Assembly: GCA_002478865.1 (NCBI GenBank)
Contig: DLJZ01000014.1
Span: forward strand, 113,652 to 177,651
Reading direction: 5' to 3'
Source: Hungatella sp. UBA7603
GTDB lineage: Bacteria; Bacillota; Clostridia; Lachnospirales; Lachnospiraceae
DNA: 64,000 bases
Below are positions 1 through 7,283 of the stretch, piece after piece (the stretch's first letter is position 1; the number at the start of each line of letters is the position of its first letter). The notes beneath the pieces are model-generated. The model saw only the letters and a list, made by a program, of their open reading frames with translations. It searched no databases and was not told the DNA's origin. Made by a program: the position numbers and the translations under genes.

Positions 1-25
1 GAATAAGTATAAGCAGTACATATAG

Positions 26-52
26 GAGGGGCGATATTTGCCTCTCTTTTTT
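26..52 (+). terminator. Rho-independent terminator
   Basis: A 7-bp stem (GAGGGGC with GCCTCTC, one G-T pair) around a 7-base loop is followed by a run of T. It probably ends a phage gene lying left of the window. Confidence 0.7.
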
Positions 53-71
53 CTACCACTAAAATAGCAAG

Positions 72-94
72 GAGCCAAAGGGCTCTTATTTTTA
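72..94 (+). terminator. Short hairpin with T-rich tail
   Basis: GAGCC-AAAG-GGCTC is followed by TTATTTTT. It is the second terminator-like hairpin in a row upstream of the first phage gene and could also be a 5' leader hairpin of that gene. Confidence 0.5.
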
Positions 95-121
95 TGTCCA
101 AAAGGACGGAAAGGAATTAAT

Positions 122-565
122 ATGAGCAATATTGAAAAAATCAAATTCGGAGATCAGGTCTTTGATCTGGTTGCTGCAGGAGTGAACCTTGATGAGACAG
201 GAGGAAGTATTTCTTTCCAGAAGGGAGCTGCCAGCTTTGATAGTATCGAGACAATCCTAAAAGCTAACGGCAACATTACGCAAATTGGTGTTTCAGGAGA
301 AACGGACTGGAACCGGGCTGATCTTGTTTATGCAGGAAGACTAACAAAGCTATCCGATCAAGTAATTGGTACTGAACAGGTAAAAGTTGGTACTGATAAA
401 GAAACCAAAGAGCCAATCTACGAAACAAAGGATATCAAAGGGGATGTAATGATTGCAGTATTTAAAGCCCCGGATCTAACAGAACGTGTGGCGGCTCTAG
501 AAGTAGAGAATGAATCGTTAAAAGCAACCGTAGGAACTTTATTATTAACAAGCCTGGAGGTGTAA
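122..565 (+). CDS. Hypothetical phage structural-region protein
   Basis: A 147-aa soluble protein that I do not recognise at family level. A good ribosome site (AAGGAA) precedes the ATG. The last ~30 residues (LTERVAALEVENESLKATV) have heptad-like spacing and could form a short coiled coil. It sits directly upstream of an XkdX-like gene, a holin and an amidase, the usual order at the end of a siphophage or myophage tail module, so a baseplate or tail-tip accessory role is likely. That is inference from position only; no enzymatic motif or signal peptide is visible. Confidence 0.75.
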   Translation: MSNIEKIKFGDQVFDLVAAGVNLDETGGSISFQKGAASFDSIETILKANGNITQIGVSGETDWNRADLVYAGRLTKLSDQVIGTEQVKVGTDKETKEPIYETKDIKGDVMIAVFKAPDLTERVAALEVENESLKATVGTLLLTSLEV

Positions 566-567
566 AT

Positions 568-699
568 ATGTTTGAAATGTTAATGTGGTTATATGACGAT
601 GGAAAAGGTAAGCTGACGGTCCCCATGCTAGCAAATGCAGTTATAAAAGGCTGGATCTCTGACGATCAGAAGAAAGAAATTCTGGCAACTAAAAAATAG
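568..699 (+). CDS. XkdX-like phage small protein
   Basis: A 43-aa protein starting two bases after the stop of the previous gene, with GGAGG seven bases upstream of its ATG. An acidic, aromatic N-terminus (MLMWLYDDGKG) is followed by the motif AVIKGWISDDQKKEI, matching the pattern of the XkdX family (phage proteins of unknown function encoded between tail genes and holin). The family call rests on length, motif and position. The exact role of XkdX proteins is not known to me. Confidence 0.75.
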   Translation: MFEMLMWLYDDGKGKLTVPMLANAVIKGWISDDQKKEILATKK

Positions 700-713
700 A
701 AAGAGTAAGGAAA

Positions 714-1136
714 ATGAGAATGAAAAATGTATTATGTACAACAGCAGGTTTAGTGGGTAGCTTTATAGCATCGTTGTTCGGGGGATGGGATACAGGTATT
801 GCAACTTTGCTCCTTTTTATGGGGATTGATTTCTTCTCAGGTCTTGCAGTGGCTGGGATTTTTAAAAAGAGCACTAAAACTGAAACTGGAGCCCTGGAGT
901 CAAGAGCTGGCTGGAAGGGACTCTGTAGAAAGAGTATGACACTCCTTTTCGTCTTGATTGCTTACCGTCTGGATCTGGCCATTGGTACCAACTACATAAG
1001 GGACGCTGTTATCATTGGTTTCATGGCAAATGAGTTGATCTCAATCGTTGAGAATGCTGGGCTTATGGGGCTGCCGCTTCCTGGGGTTCTGACCAAGGCT
1101 ATTGATGTGCTGAAAAAGAAAGCTGTAACAGAATAA
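714..1136 (+). CDS. Phage holin
   Basis: A 140-aa membrane protein of the phage holin family 4/phi29-type group. Three or four hydrophobic stretches are visible: about residues 5-24, 27-50, 75-90 and 97-115, with a basic KKSTKTET loop and a basic C-terminus. Holins open the cytoplasmic membrane at the end of the lytic cycle so that the endolysin reaches the wall. The amidase downstream fits as its partner. The start is preceded by AAGGAAA; an alternative ATG lies two codons on. A hairpin separates it from the amidase gene. Confidence 0.88.
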   Translation: MRMKNVLCTTAGLVGSFIASLFGGWDTGIATLLLFMGIDFFSGLAVAGIFKKSTKTETGALESRAGWKGLCRKSMTLLFVLIAYRLDLAIGTNYIRDAVIIGFMANELISIVENAGLMGLPLPGVLTKAIDVLKKKAVTE

Positions 1137-1140
1137 TTTG

Positions 1141-1187
1141 TTGCGACCGTCGCAACTCCTGGGCCTGGGATAACCCCGGGTCCTTTT
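1141..1187 (+). terminator. Double hairpin between holin and amidase
   Basis: A perfect 6-bp hairpin (TTGCGA-CCG-TCGCAA) is followed by a 9-bp stem at 1161-1183 (GGGCCTGGG with CCCGGGTCC, loop ATAAC) and then TTTT. It has terminator form but lies only about 20 bases before the amidase ribosome site, so it may lower endolysin expression relative to holin. Confidence 0.65.
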
Positions 1188-1208
1188 AATTTGAAGGAGG
1201 AATCTAAT

Positions 1209-1982
1209 ATGGAAATCCATCAATTATTAACACCTTACAACTACGGTAACGGCCAGTCTGACCGTATCAAATATATTGTAATTCATTATGTAGGCGCTTT
1301 GGGAGGAGCGGAAGCCAACTGTAAATACTATGCGTCTCAGTATATTGGTGCCAGCGCTCATTACTATGTAGGCTTTAGCGGTGAGATCTGGCAATCTGTA
1401 GAAGATAAAAACATTGCATGGCATTGTGGAGCCAAAAAGTACGTGCATCCTGATTGTCGTAATGGAAATAGCATCGGCATTGAGTTGTGCGTCCGGAATA
1501 AAGGTTCTCTGGCAGACACGAGCCGGGACTGGTATTTCGAGGACGCTACGGTACAGGCAGCCATTGCTCTAACCAAGGAGCTTATGGCGAAATACAACAT
1601 ACCTGCTGACCGTGTGATCCGTCACTATGATGTGACAGGGAAGATTTGTCCCAATCCTTTTATATATAATCATACACAGCACACCTGGGACGCATTTAAA
1701 GCGGCGCTGACAACAAGGCCCACGGAATATACTCCTGGGTGGAATCAGGATAAAAACGGCTGGTGGTACGCTGACACAAAGACTACTTATTATAAATCCT
1801 GTTGGCAGGTTATCAATGGTCATAAATATCGGTTTAATCCAGATGGTTATGCACTCACCGACTGGCAGGAGATAGAAGGTAAGTGGTATTATTTTGAACC
1901 CAGGGCTGGCCATGATCTGGAATGCGCACTATATATGTCCAATCAGCAGGGAGCGCAGAACATTGGAGAGTTTCGGGATTAG
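1209..1982 (+). CDS. N-acetylmuramoyl-L-alanine amidase with choline-binding-like tail (endolysin)
   Basis: A 257-aa amidase_2 family enzyme that cleaves the MurNAc-L-alanine bond of peptidoglycan. Expected zinc ligands are His26 (VIHYVG), His139 (IRHYDVTG) and Cys147 (KICPNP), with Glu82 in GIELCV. After about residue 170 come aromatic repeats (GWWYADT, GKWYYFE) of the choline/cell-wall-binding type, which would target it to phosphocholine on the wall polymer. I chose the ATG eight bases after AAGGAGG; an upstream TTG would overlap that ribosome site. No signal peptide is present, consistent with holin-dependent release. The C-terminal ~20 residues are not repeat-like. Confidence 0.92.
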   Translation: MEIHQLLTPYNYGNGQSDRIKYIVIHYVGALGGAEANCKYYASQYIGASAHYYVGFSGEIWQSVEDKNIAWHCGAKKYVHPDCRNGNSIGIELCVRNKGSLADTSRDWYFEDATVQAAIALTKELMAKYNIPADRVIRHYDVTGKICPNPFIYNHTQHTWDAFKAALTTRPTEYTPGWNQDKNGWWYADTKTTYYKSCWQVINGHKYRFNPDGYALTDWQEIEGKWYYFEPRAGHDLECALYMSNQQGAQNIGEFRD

Positions 1983-2224
1983 TGAAATTGTGCTAAATTT
2001 GTTTGGCAAGGTTACCAATTGTCCAGATTGATATGAGATGATATTATAAATGCATTCTAAAACATTAATCAAGTGCTGAAATCCCAGAATACTATAATCG
2101 ATTATATTGAAAATTTACAGGTTATTTGTTAAATTCGAATGGCTTCTTTTTCTGCACCTAATTTGTTGATTTAGAATGTTTAAAACAACAATAATTACAA
2201 AAGATAAATTTTGGAGGTATATGT

Positions 2225-3538
2225 ATGAGTAAGAGAGCATTAAAAAGATTGGCAACGTGTATTTGTTTTGCACTTTGTATAGTATTATTAGGGCATATGA
2301 ATGTTTTTGCGGATGAAACTAAACCCGTTCACGAATACAATTTTGATAGAGATATTAGAAAAGTTGTTATAGATTCAGGCAGTCAAGTGAGGGATGGTTT
2401 ATCTAACGGTAAAAATTATGAAACACTTTATACTGGTTATAATGGGAAAGGAAAGGCAAGATATCTTAACGGAACTGATGATGAATTACAACTCTGTACA
2501 TCTATTCCTTTAGGAGTAAAATCAATTAGATTTAAAATGAAAAAAGATGCTTCCACTGTTTCAGATAAATTAGAAACAATATTATCTACAGCTTCAAAAA
2601 ATGTGGCTGGCGGATATTTTATCGGCATTGGTTCGGAAATGTTAAACCACAGAGGTGGTATATATCCTGATTTATCAGCCAGAACAGGTACTCTTTATAT
2701 TGTATCTTATCACGGTGACAGTGCTTTGAATTATGAAATTCAAACACCTAAAAGCGTATGTGATGGACAATGGCATGATATTTTATTAACGTGGGATGGA
2801 TCTACAAATACAAATTCAGTTAAGCTATATTTAGATGATATGGCTAATCCAGCTGCGCAGGCGACAGCCAAATATACAACTGATACAAATACGTATAATA
2901 TGCCTCTTCTTGCTGGGACATTTCCAGGTCAGCTTGTTATTAATAATAAAGATGAAAAACTTAGATATAATGGATTTTTAGATGATGTTCAAATATATGA
3001 TACAGTAATTACACCAAGTTCTGATACATCGTCAAATTTAAAAGCTACTGGTGGCAATTCAAAAGTTGACTTAAAATGGAACGAAGTAACAGGTGCAACC
3101 AGCTACACCGTTAAACGCTCCGCAACTGCAGGCGGACCATATACAACAATAGCGACAGGAGTAACAGGAACTACATATACAGACACGGAAGTCACAAATG
3201 GAACTACTTACTATTATGTTGTAACGGCAATCATCAACGGCAGCGAAGGTTGGAATTCCAATGAAGCCTCAGCCACTCCACAAGCTTCCACTGATCCCAA
3301 TCAGCCAACCGACAATAAAGCTCTTCTTGTGATTTCCATGGTTACTGGGGAACGGAAAGAATATGTAATGACTGCAGACAAAATTAATGATTTCATTGCA
3401 TGGTATAACAGTAAAGCAGCTTCCAGCCCAACCTATATGATTGAAAAGGATTATAATAAAGCTTCATTCACAGCTCGAAAAGATTATATTGCTTATGAGC
3501 AGGTTTCAAATTTTGAAGTGAACGAATACAACAATTAA
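2225..3538 (+). CDS. Secreted LamG-like / fibronectin type III protein
   Basis: A 437-aa protein with a signal peptide (residues 1-29, ending NVFA). Residues ~35-260 look like a LamG/concanavalin A-like jelly roll (GFLDDVQIYDT near its end is typical). Residues ~270-350 are one FN3 module (WNEVTGATSYTVKRS, TYYYVVTA). The C-terminal ~75 residues (ALLVISMVTGERKEYV onward) form a separate domain that I do not recognise. It probably binds surface or host glycans; no catalytic residues are apparent. It lies just past the phage lysis genes with its own AT-rich 240-bp upstream region, as expected of a phage-carried accessory (moron) gene. A chromosomal adhesin gene next to the prophage end is the alternative. 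The ribosome site is TTGGAGG. Confidence 0.8.
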   Translation: MSKRALKRLATCICFALCIVLLGHMNVFADETKPVHEYNFDRDIRKVVIDSGSQVRDGLSNGKNYETLYTGYNGKGKARYLNGTDDELQLCTSIPLGVKSIRFKMKKDASTVSDKLETILSTASKNVAGGYFIGIGSEMLNHRGGIYPDLSARTGTLYIVSYHGDSALNYEIQTPKSVCDGQWHDILLTWDGSTNTNSVKLYLDDMANPAAQATAKYTTDTNTYNMPLLAGTFPGQLVINNKDEKLRYNGFLDDVQIYDTVITPSSDTSSNLKATGGNSKVDLKWNEVTGATSYTVKRSATAGGPYTTIATGVTGTTYTDTEVTNGTTYYYVVTAIINGSEGWNSNEASATPQASTDPNQPTDNKALLVISMVTGERKEYVMTADKINDFIAWYNSKAASSPTYMIEKDYNKASFTARKDYIAYEQVSNFEVNEYNN

Positions 3539-3547
3539 TAAAATACA

Positions 3548-3575
3548 GGCGGGTATCCGGTATTCCGGGCCCGCC
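3548..3575 (+). terminator. Terminator-like hairpin after LamG gene
   Basis: GGCGGG pairs with CCCGCC around an inner CCGG-TATT-CCGG. The T tail is weak (TATTAACAT). The sequence is closely related to the hairpin at 3927-3966. Confidence 0.65.
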
Positions 3576-3663
3576 TATTAACATATAAGATTATACCATT
3601 TTCTGACTGCATTTTGACTGCTTGACACTTGGTTTAGACTATATTTAGGTGGTAAAAAGTGGT

Positions 3664-3715
3664 GAGACTGAAAGTCTCTAAAACCTCGGTTTTAAGCGGA
3701 AAACTTCGGTTTTTC
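3664..3715 (+). other. Array of three adjacent hairpins
   Basis: Three perfect small hairpins follow each other: GAGACT-GAA-AGTCTC, AAAAC-CTCG-GTTTT and AAAAC-TTCG-GTTTT, the last with a very stable TTCG loop and a T run. The surrounding ~270 bases (3576-3816) hold no convincing gene. This may be a small RNA ending in its own terminator or a structured prophage-end sequence. Confidence 0.4.
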
Positions 3716-3816
3716 AATTCCTTATGGGCTTTAAAGCAGTAAATCGTAATAATTTAATTTATTCTTACGAAATGACCTGTTTATGGGTGTTTGAAAGCTA
3801 CTATATCACCTTCTGA

Positions 3817-3915
3817 ATGTATGGAAGAGTTAAGGTAGATTTAATATTTTATATACTGGTAGCGATTGCTATAGGTTCCGTGATTGCAAAGAAGGTAAAA
3901 GATAAAAAGAGGTAG
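3817..3915 (+). CDS. Possible 32-aa single-span membrane peptide
   Basis: This frame would encode a peptide with a short basic N-terminus, a hydrophobic stretch (LIFYILVAIAIGSVIA) and a strongly basic tail (KKVKDKKR). The layout is that of many small membrane peptides, and a terminator follows directly. No clear ribosome site precedes the ATG at 3817 or the one at 3821, so it could equally be the tail of a degraded gene. No function is assigned. Confidence 0.35.
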   Translation: MYGRVKVDLIFYILVAIAIGSVIAKKVKDKKR

Positions 3916-3926
3916 ATTCGTTAAAA

Positions 3927-3966
3927 GGCGGGTATCCAATTTAAACTGGGCCCGCCTATCTTTTTT
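3927..3966 (+). terminator. Rho-independent terminator
   Basis: GGCGGG pairs with CCCGCC, followed by TATCTTTTTT. Stem and flanks are nearly the same as the hairpin at 3548-3575. Confidence 0.8.
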
Positions 3967-4019
3967 AAGAGAAGTAAATTACTCAATTAGTTATATCTCA
4001 ATTAAGACTTTAATTAATT

Positions 4020-4235
4020 CTATTTCGCAGATTTAGCTTCTGCATCAGTTAAGATGTCTACATATGCGTTTCTCAGTTCTTCTTCTGCAGAACAATGCTG
4101 CATATAATACCAGTCCGTAACTTTCTTAGTGATTTCTTCATCGCTACCCTCTACATCAAAAGGATATACTGCAATTAATTTATCTGTTTCTTTGTTTCTT
4201 AAACCGATTGCTGTTGCATTTTCAAATTTTCCCAT
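4020..4235 (-). CDS. Small hypothetical protein (71 aa)
   Basis: A soluble, slightly acidic 71-aa protein that I do not recognise. It begins MGKFENATAIGLRNKET and contains an aromatic patch DWYYMQHC. No signal peptide or membrane span is visible. The start is backed by an AGGAAAGGGA ribosome site, and an exact consensus sigma-A promoter lies upstream, so the gene is probably real and well expressed. No neighbour on the same strand within 500 bases helps with function. Confidence 0.75.
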   Translation of the reverse strand: MGKFENATAIGLRNKETDKLIAVYPFDVEGSDEEITKKVTDWYYMQHCSAEEELRNAYVDILTDAEAKSAK

Positions 4236-4294
4236 TTTAGTTTCCCTTTCCTATCGCAATCCTGTAAGGAGCTTGCTTTTTCTTTGATTAAAAT

Positions 4295-4323
4295 ATTATA
4301 AATTACGTAATTTAAGATGTCAA
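4295..4323 (-). promoter_or_regulatory. Exact consensus sigma-A promoter with palindrome in the spacer
   Basis: Read on the minus strand: TTGACA (4323-4318), a 17-base spacer, TATAAT (4300-4295). The perfect palindrome AAATTACGTAATTT (4300-4313) fills most of the spacer and reads as an operator for a dimeric repressor. It serves the 71-aa gene about 60 bases downstream. Confidence 0.8.
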
Positions 4324-4345
4324 AGGTATTTTATACACATCTTAA

Positions 4346-4795
4346 AAAAGGCAAATTTATGGTAAACTGGCTTTTTATATTTCTTGGCTTCCCCTATTTT
4401 AACCATAATATCATGTTTGAATCCATTATCCATTTATAATACCAATCTATCCATATCTAAATGAATATGGTCATGTTTTCCAAATCTTTATCAAACCTCA
4501 AGTGAGTATATTTTTTAACAGAAAACATATAAACAAAAATTAAAAATAGTGAAAGTTGCGCATATAACTAAGTGCCCATTGGTAGAGAAAAAGTGCCTAA
4601 AAATGGGAGTAGCCGACAAGATGGGGGAATCTTGCCGGCTGAGTATGAAAAAAAATAATTAAAATGCTGTCTCTTTACATTTATAAATATATCGTATAAA
4701 TGTGATGGGAGTTTGATCAATTTGTGAATAGACTGTGAAAATAAGCTATTACGTTAAAGACCAACAGCTTAATTTTTATTTCTAATAGTTATTTC
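4346..4795. other. AT-rich intergenic region
   Basis: About 450 bases without a convincing gene. It holds the hairpin at 4611-4640 and, just before it, a weaker CCCATT/AATGGG inverted repeat (about 4575-4606). Nothing else is seen. Confidence 0.6.
4611..4640 (-). terminator. Probable terminator of the ABM monooxygenase gene
   Basis: An 11-bp stem, AGCCGACAAGA with TCTTGCCGGCT (one mismatch), has an 8-base loop. On the minus strand it is followed by ACTCCCATTTTT. It lies about 155 bases past the stop, so the transcript would have a long 3' end. Confidence 0.5.
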
Positions 4796-5080
4796 CTAAA
4801 ATAATTTTTTATATATTAAGACTGGTAGCTCTTCCTCATATGCCGCAAGTTTATCAACTAGAGTAACGAAATGCGACGTTTGTGTATGGCGCCTTAGTGC
4901 CTCCATATCGTCCCATTCTTCGATTAATGTCAGATTATTGGGATTGTCTAATTCTTGAAATAACTCATAGGAAATACAACCCTGTTCCTTTACAGTTTCT
5001 GCAACCAACAACTTGTAAAGTGAAAGGGCGTCAGACAAATGGTTTTCTTTTATTACGCTTCGTGCAATTACTTTTATCAT
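4796..5080 (-). CDS. ABM-family monooxygenase (putative quinol monooxygenase, YgiN-like)
   Basis: A 94-aa single-domain protein of the antibiotic biosynthesis monooxygenase family (dimeric ferredoxin-like fold). Supporting features are the IKVIARSVIKENH start, the QGCISYELFQELDNPN strand-turn-strand, IEEWDDMEALRRHTQTSHF, and a C-terminal strand. These small enzymes act on quinols or aromatic compounds without a bound cofactor, or protect against oxidants; the substrate cannot be read here. An AAGGAG ribosome site supports the start. It is monocistronic. Confidence 0.85.
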   Translation of the reverse strand: MIKVIARSVIKENHLSDALSLYKLLVAETVKEQGCISYELFQELDNPNNLTLIEEWDDMEALRRHTQTSHFVTLVDKLAAYEEELPVLIYKKLF

Positions 5081-5495
5081 GTTATCTCCTTCTTACATTT
5101 AATTCATTAAAGCTTAACATGAATAGATCAGTACATCAATTGAATTAGATTATCTGTGATTAATCATGCCTCGAAAAGAAGCTTTAAATGTATTGAGTAA
5201 ATAGGTTGAGTGCATGTTGCGTTTTGCAAAAATCGTCTCAATAAAAAACGTTTCTAATGCTAACGCAGGAGAAAAAAAGCAAGACTAAAAGCAATAAATG
5301 GTGATGTGTATATAGTTAGAATACTCAATTATTTACGCAATCAGAATCGTTGGAATTACAGTACTTTCACATATAAAATTGGGAAGATAAGGCCAATGGC
5401 GGTAGAAAAGATAGGTGGAAATGACCCTGTTTTTCACTTATTGATCTCTAGTGGCATAAAATATAGTATGTCTTATAAAGAAAGGAGTGGGATTT
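5081..5495. other. Intergenic region without a supported gene
   Basis: About 415 AT-rich bases between divergent genes. It should hold the promoters of both, but I see no box close to consensus. A 67-codon open frame at 5306-5509 has no ribosome site and runs into the next gene, so I do not call it. Confidence 0.6.
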
Positions 5496-5957
5496 ATGTG
5501 TTGCTTTAATAATGGTTGTTGTAGACATGATTGTAGATGTAATTCCTGGCGTAACGGTAACAATAATCGTTGGCCATCAGATCAAGAAATAAGAGAATCT
5601 TACGAAAGAGCTTTTAATGAAGGTCGTAATAGATGTGGTGGAAGAGAATTTGATTCTGACAATGATTTTAACGATAATTTTAGTAGAAACTTTAATGATA
5701 ACTTAAACGATAATTTTAGTAGAAACTTTAATGATAACTTAAACGATAACTTAAATGATAACTTAAACGATAACTTAAATGATAACTTTAGTAGAAACTT
5801 TAACGATAACTTAAACGATAACTTTAGTAGGAACTTTAACGATAATTTAAATGATAACTTTAGTAATAACTTAAGTAATAACTTAAGTAATAACTTTAGC
5901 AATAACTCGATCTACTTCATTAACGTTGACCTTGATGATGACCCAGAAGTTTTGTAA
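5496..5957 (+). CDS. Cys-rich, Asn-rich tetrapeptide-repeat protein
   Basis: A 153-aa protein of unknown function. Residues 1-15 are Cys-rich (MCCFNNGCCRHDCRC, six cysteines), and residues 16-58 are polar with one more Cys at 47. Residues 59-134 are 19 perfect tetrapeptides of the form x-x-N-[LF]: NDNL, NDNF, SRNF and SNNL/F, plus a degenerate SNNS. The tail is acidic (NVDLDDDPEVL). A hydrophobic residue every fourth position differs from the five-residue period of pentapeptide repeats. The ATG follows AAAGGAG by eight bases; an earlier GTG would sit inside that site. A terminator follows. The composition would suit a spore-coat, exosporium or metal-binding surface protein, but this is a guess. 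No signal peptide is visible. Confidence 0.75.
   Translation: MCCFNNGCCRHDCRCNSWRNGNNNRWPSDQEIRESYERAFNEGRNRCGGREFDSDNDFNDNFSRNFNDNLNDNFSRNFNDNLNDNLNDNLNDNLNDNFSRNFNDNLNDNFSRNFNDNLNDNFSNNLSNNLSNNFSNNSIYFINVDLDDDPEVL
5670..5909 (+). repeat. 12-bp in-frame tandem repeat
   Basis: Twenty 12-base units encode tetrapeptides of type NDNL, NDNF, SRNF and SNNL. Higher-order blocks of 36 or more bases are repeated, so the array grew by slippage or unequal recombination. Copy number probably varies between strains. Confidence 0.9.
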
Positions 5958-5963
5958 GTAATA

Positions 5964-5996
5964 AAAGGCAGTTACCGGTATTCCGGTACTGCCTTT
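5964..5996 (+). terminator. Rho-independent terminator
   Basis: AAAGGCAGT-TACCGG pairs with CCGGTA-CTGCCTTT with one bulge around a TATT loop. The T-run is part of the stem. It ends the repeat-protein gene. Confidence 0.8.
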
Positions 5997-6162
5997 ACAT
6001 AGAAAATTGTTATTTTTGATTGAGTCCCCCTGCATAATGCCTGGTTTTATCTGCATCTAAATGGGAAAAAACGGTTGTTTCTGGAATCTTACAAGATTAT
6101 CTGTTAAATCATTATAGATTGTGATAATATAAATAATAAGAAAGAACCAAAGGAGAATCAGT

Positions 6163-6693
6163 ATGGTCGAGAAAGCGGCTGCATTTGCGGCCAGGTCTCA
6201 TGAGGGAGCCTATCGCAAAGGGACGAAAATTCCCTATATCGTCCATCCGCTAGAAACAGCAGTCATCGTTTCCGTGATGGCGTCAGATGAGGAACTCATT
6301 TGTGCTGCTCTCCTGCATGACGTGGTGGAAGATACCGGAGTCACCGAGGAAGAGCTTAGAAAAGAATTTGGTGTAAGAGTTACTGAGCTTGTTATGGAAG
6401 AAACAGAAGATAAGACAAAGAGTTGGAAAGAAAGAAAAAGTGCCACCATTCACCATTTAGAACATGCTTCTATGGATTGTAAGATCCTTGTCCTTGCGGA
6501 CAAGCTGAGCAATCTTAGGTCCACGGCAAGAGATTATTTTCTTATGGGAGATGAGATTTGGGAACGATTTAACGAAAAGAATAAATCAGAACACGCCTGG
6601 TATTATAAGGGCATCGCAAAACGGCTTGTAGGCCTTGAGCAGTACCCTGCTTATCAGGAATACACTGCGTTGTGTAAACTGGTTTTTGGATAA
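6163..6693 (+). CDS. Small HD-domain hydrolase (SpoT/Mesh1-like, putative (p)ppGpp hydrolase)
   Basis: A 176-aa stand-alone HD phosphohydrolase resembling the hydrolase domain of RelA/SpoT proteins. Visible motifs are an early AARSHEGAYRKGTKIPYIVHP segment, the metal-binding LLHDVVEDT with the ED pair, and LADKLSNLRS. There is no synthetase, TGS or ACT domain, so it would only degrade alarmones or a related nucleotide. It may therefore be a small alarmone hydrolase, which is inferred. The start follows AAAGGAG. The gene is monocistronic and closed by a strong hairpin. Confidence 0.85.
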   Translation: MVEKAAAFAARSHEGAYRKGTKIPYIVHPLETAVIVSVMASDEELICAALLHDVVEDTGVTEEELRKEFGVRVTELVMEETEDKTKSWKERKSATIHHLEHASMDCKILVLADKLSNLRSTARDYFLMGDEIWERFNEKNKSEHAWYYKGIAKRLVGLEQYPAYQEYTALCKLVFG

Positions 6694-6701
6694 GAATTAA
6701 A

Positions 6702-6740
6702 ATACGGCAGGATCTCCAGTATATGGGAATCCTGCCGTAT
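6702..6740. terminator. Bidirectional terminator between convergent genes
   Basis: A perfect 12-bp stem (ATACGGCAGGAT with ATCCTGCCGTAT) and a 15-base loop lie between the HD gene and mgsA, which point toward each other. Confidence 0.75.
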
Positions 6741-6766
6741 AGCGTCTAAGATATAAATTCCAGAGG

Positions 6767-7240
6767 TTACAGTGATTGTGCACGTTCCTGGACATTTTTG
6801 CTGAAATTAATGACTTCATGCTCATAGACGCTCTCCATTAAGGGGGAGGTAATGATGAAATCAGCGGTTGCTTTTGTATTTGCAATGGGGATATCATAAA
6901 CCTGTGCAATACGCAAAAGAGCCTTTACATCTGGATCGTGGGGCTGAGCGGTCAAAGGATCAGCGAAAAAGATCACCATATCAATTCGACCCTCTACGAT
7001 TTTTGCACCGATTTGCTGGTCACCGCCTAAAGGACCACTGTTGTATCCTTTTACGGAAAGTCCTGTCTGATCAGTAATCATACGAGCTGTGGTGCCTGTG
7101 CCGCAGAGTGTGTGGTTTTTAAGGGTCTCTAAGTGCTCCTTACACCAATCCATAAGTTCATGCTTTTTGTTGTCGTGGGCAATCAGTGCAATATTCTTTG
7201 TTTTTTGTAATGTGAGTGTAATAAAATCATCCTGTAACAT
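6767..7240 (-). CDS. mgsA: Methylglyoxal synthase
   Basis: A 157-aa enzyme converting dihydroxyacetone phosphate to methylglyoxal and phosphate, an overflow bypass of lower glycolysis. Family motifs are complete: IALIAHDNKK, the phosphate-binding GTGTTA, NSGPLGGDQQIGA with the catalytic Asp74, and FFADPLTAQPHDPDVKALLR with Asp94, His101 and Asp104. The ATG I chose follows AGGAGG by six bases. A longer reading would add 22 residues that overlap the upstream regulator gene and are not family-like. It is 43 bases downstream of that regulator, so the two are probably co-transcribed. Confidence 0.95.
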   Translation of the reverse strand: MLQDDFITLTLQKTKNIALIAHDNKKHELMDWCKEHLETLKNHTLCGTGTTARMITDQTGLSVKGYNSGPLGGDQQIGAKIVEGRIDMVIFFADPLTAQPHDPDVKALLRIAQVYDIPIANTKATADFIITSPLMESVYEHEVINFSKNVQERAQSL

Positions 7241-7283
7241 CCGGTTCCTCCTGTGATTAGAAAATATTTTTTTCGAATGAAAA

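Noticed and set aside
1209..3538. Complete prophage in the window
   Set aside because: Only the lysis end and a possible cargo gene are visible; no capsid, terminase or integrase gene lies here.
5306..5509. 67-codon open frame
   Set aside because: No ribosome site, unremarkable composition, and it overlaps the well supported start of the repeat protein.
5600..5902. Minus-strand 100-codon frame of Lys/Leu repeats
   Set aside because: It is the exact antisense of the Asn-rich tandem repeat, which leaves no stops on the other strand; no ribosome site, no independent support.
5660..5910. CRISPR-like periodicity
   Set aside because: The 12-base units are contiguous with no spacers and stay in frame within a gene that has a good ribosome site.
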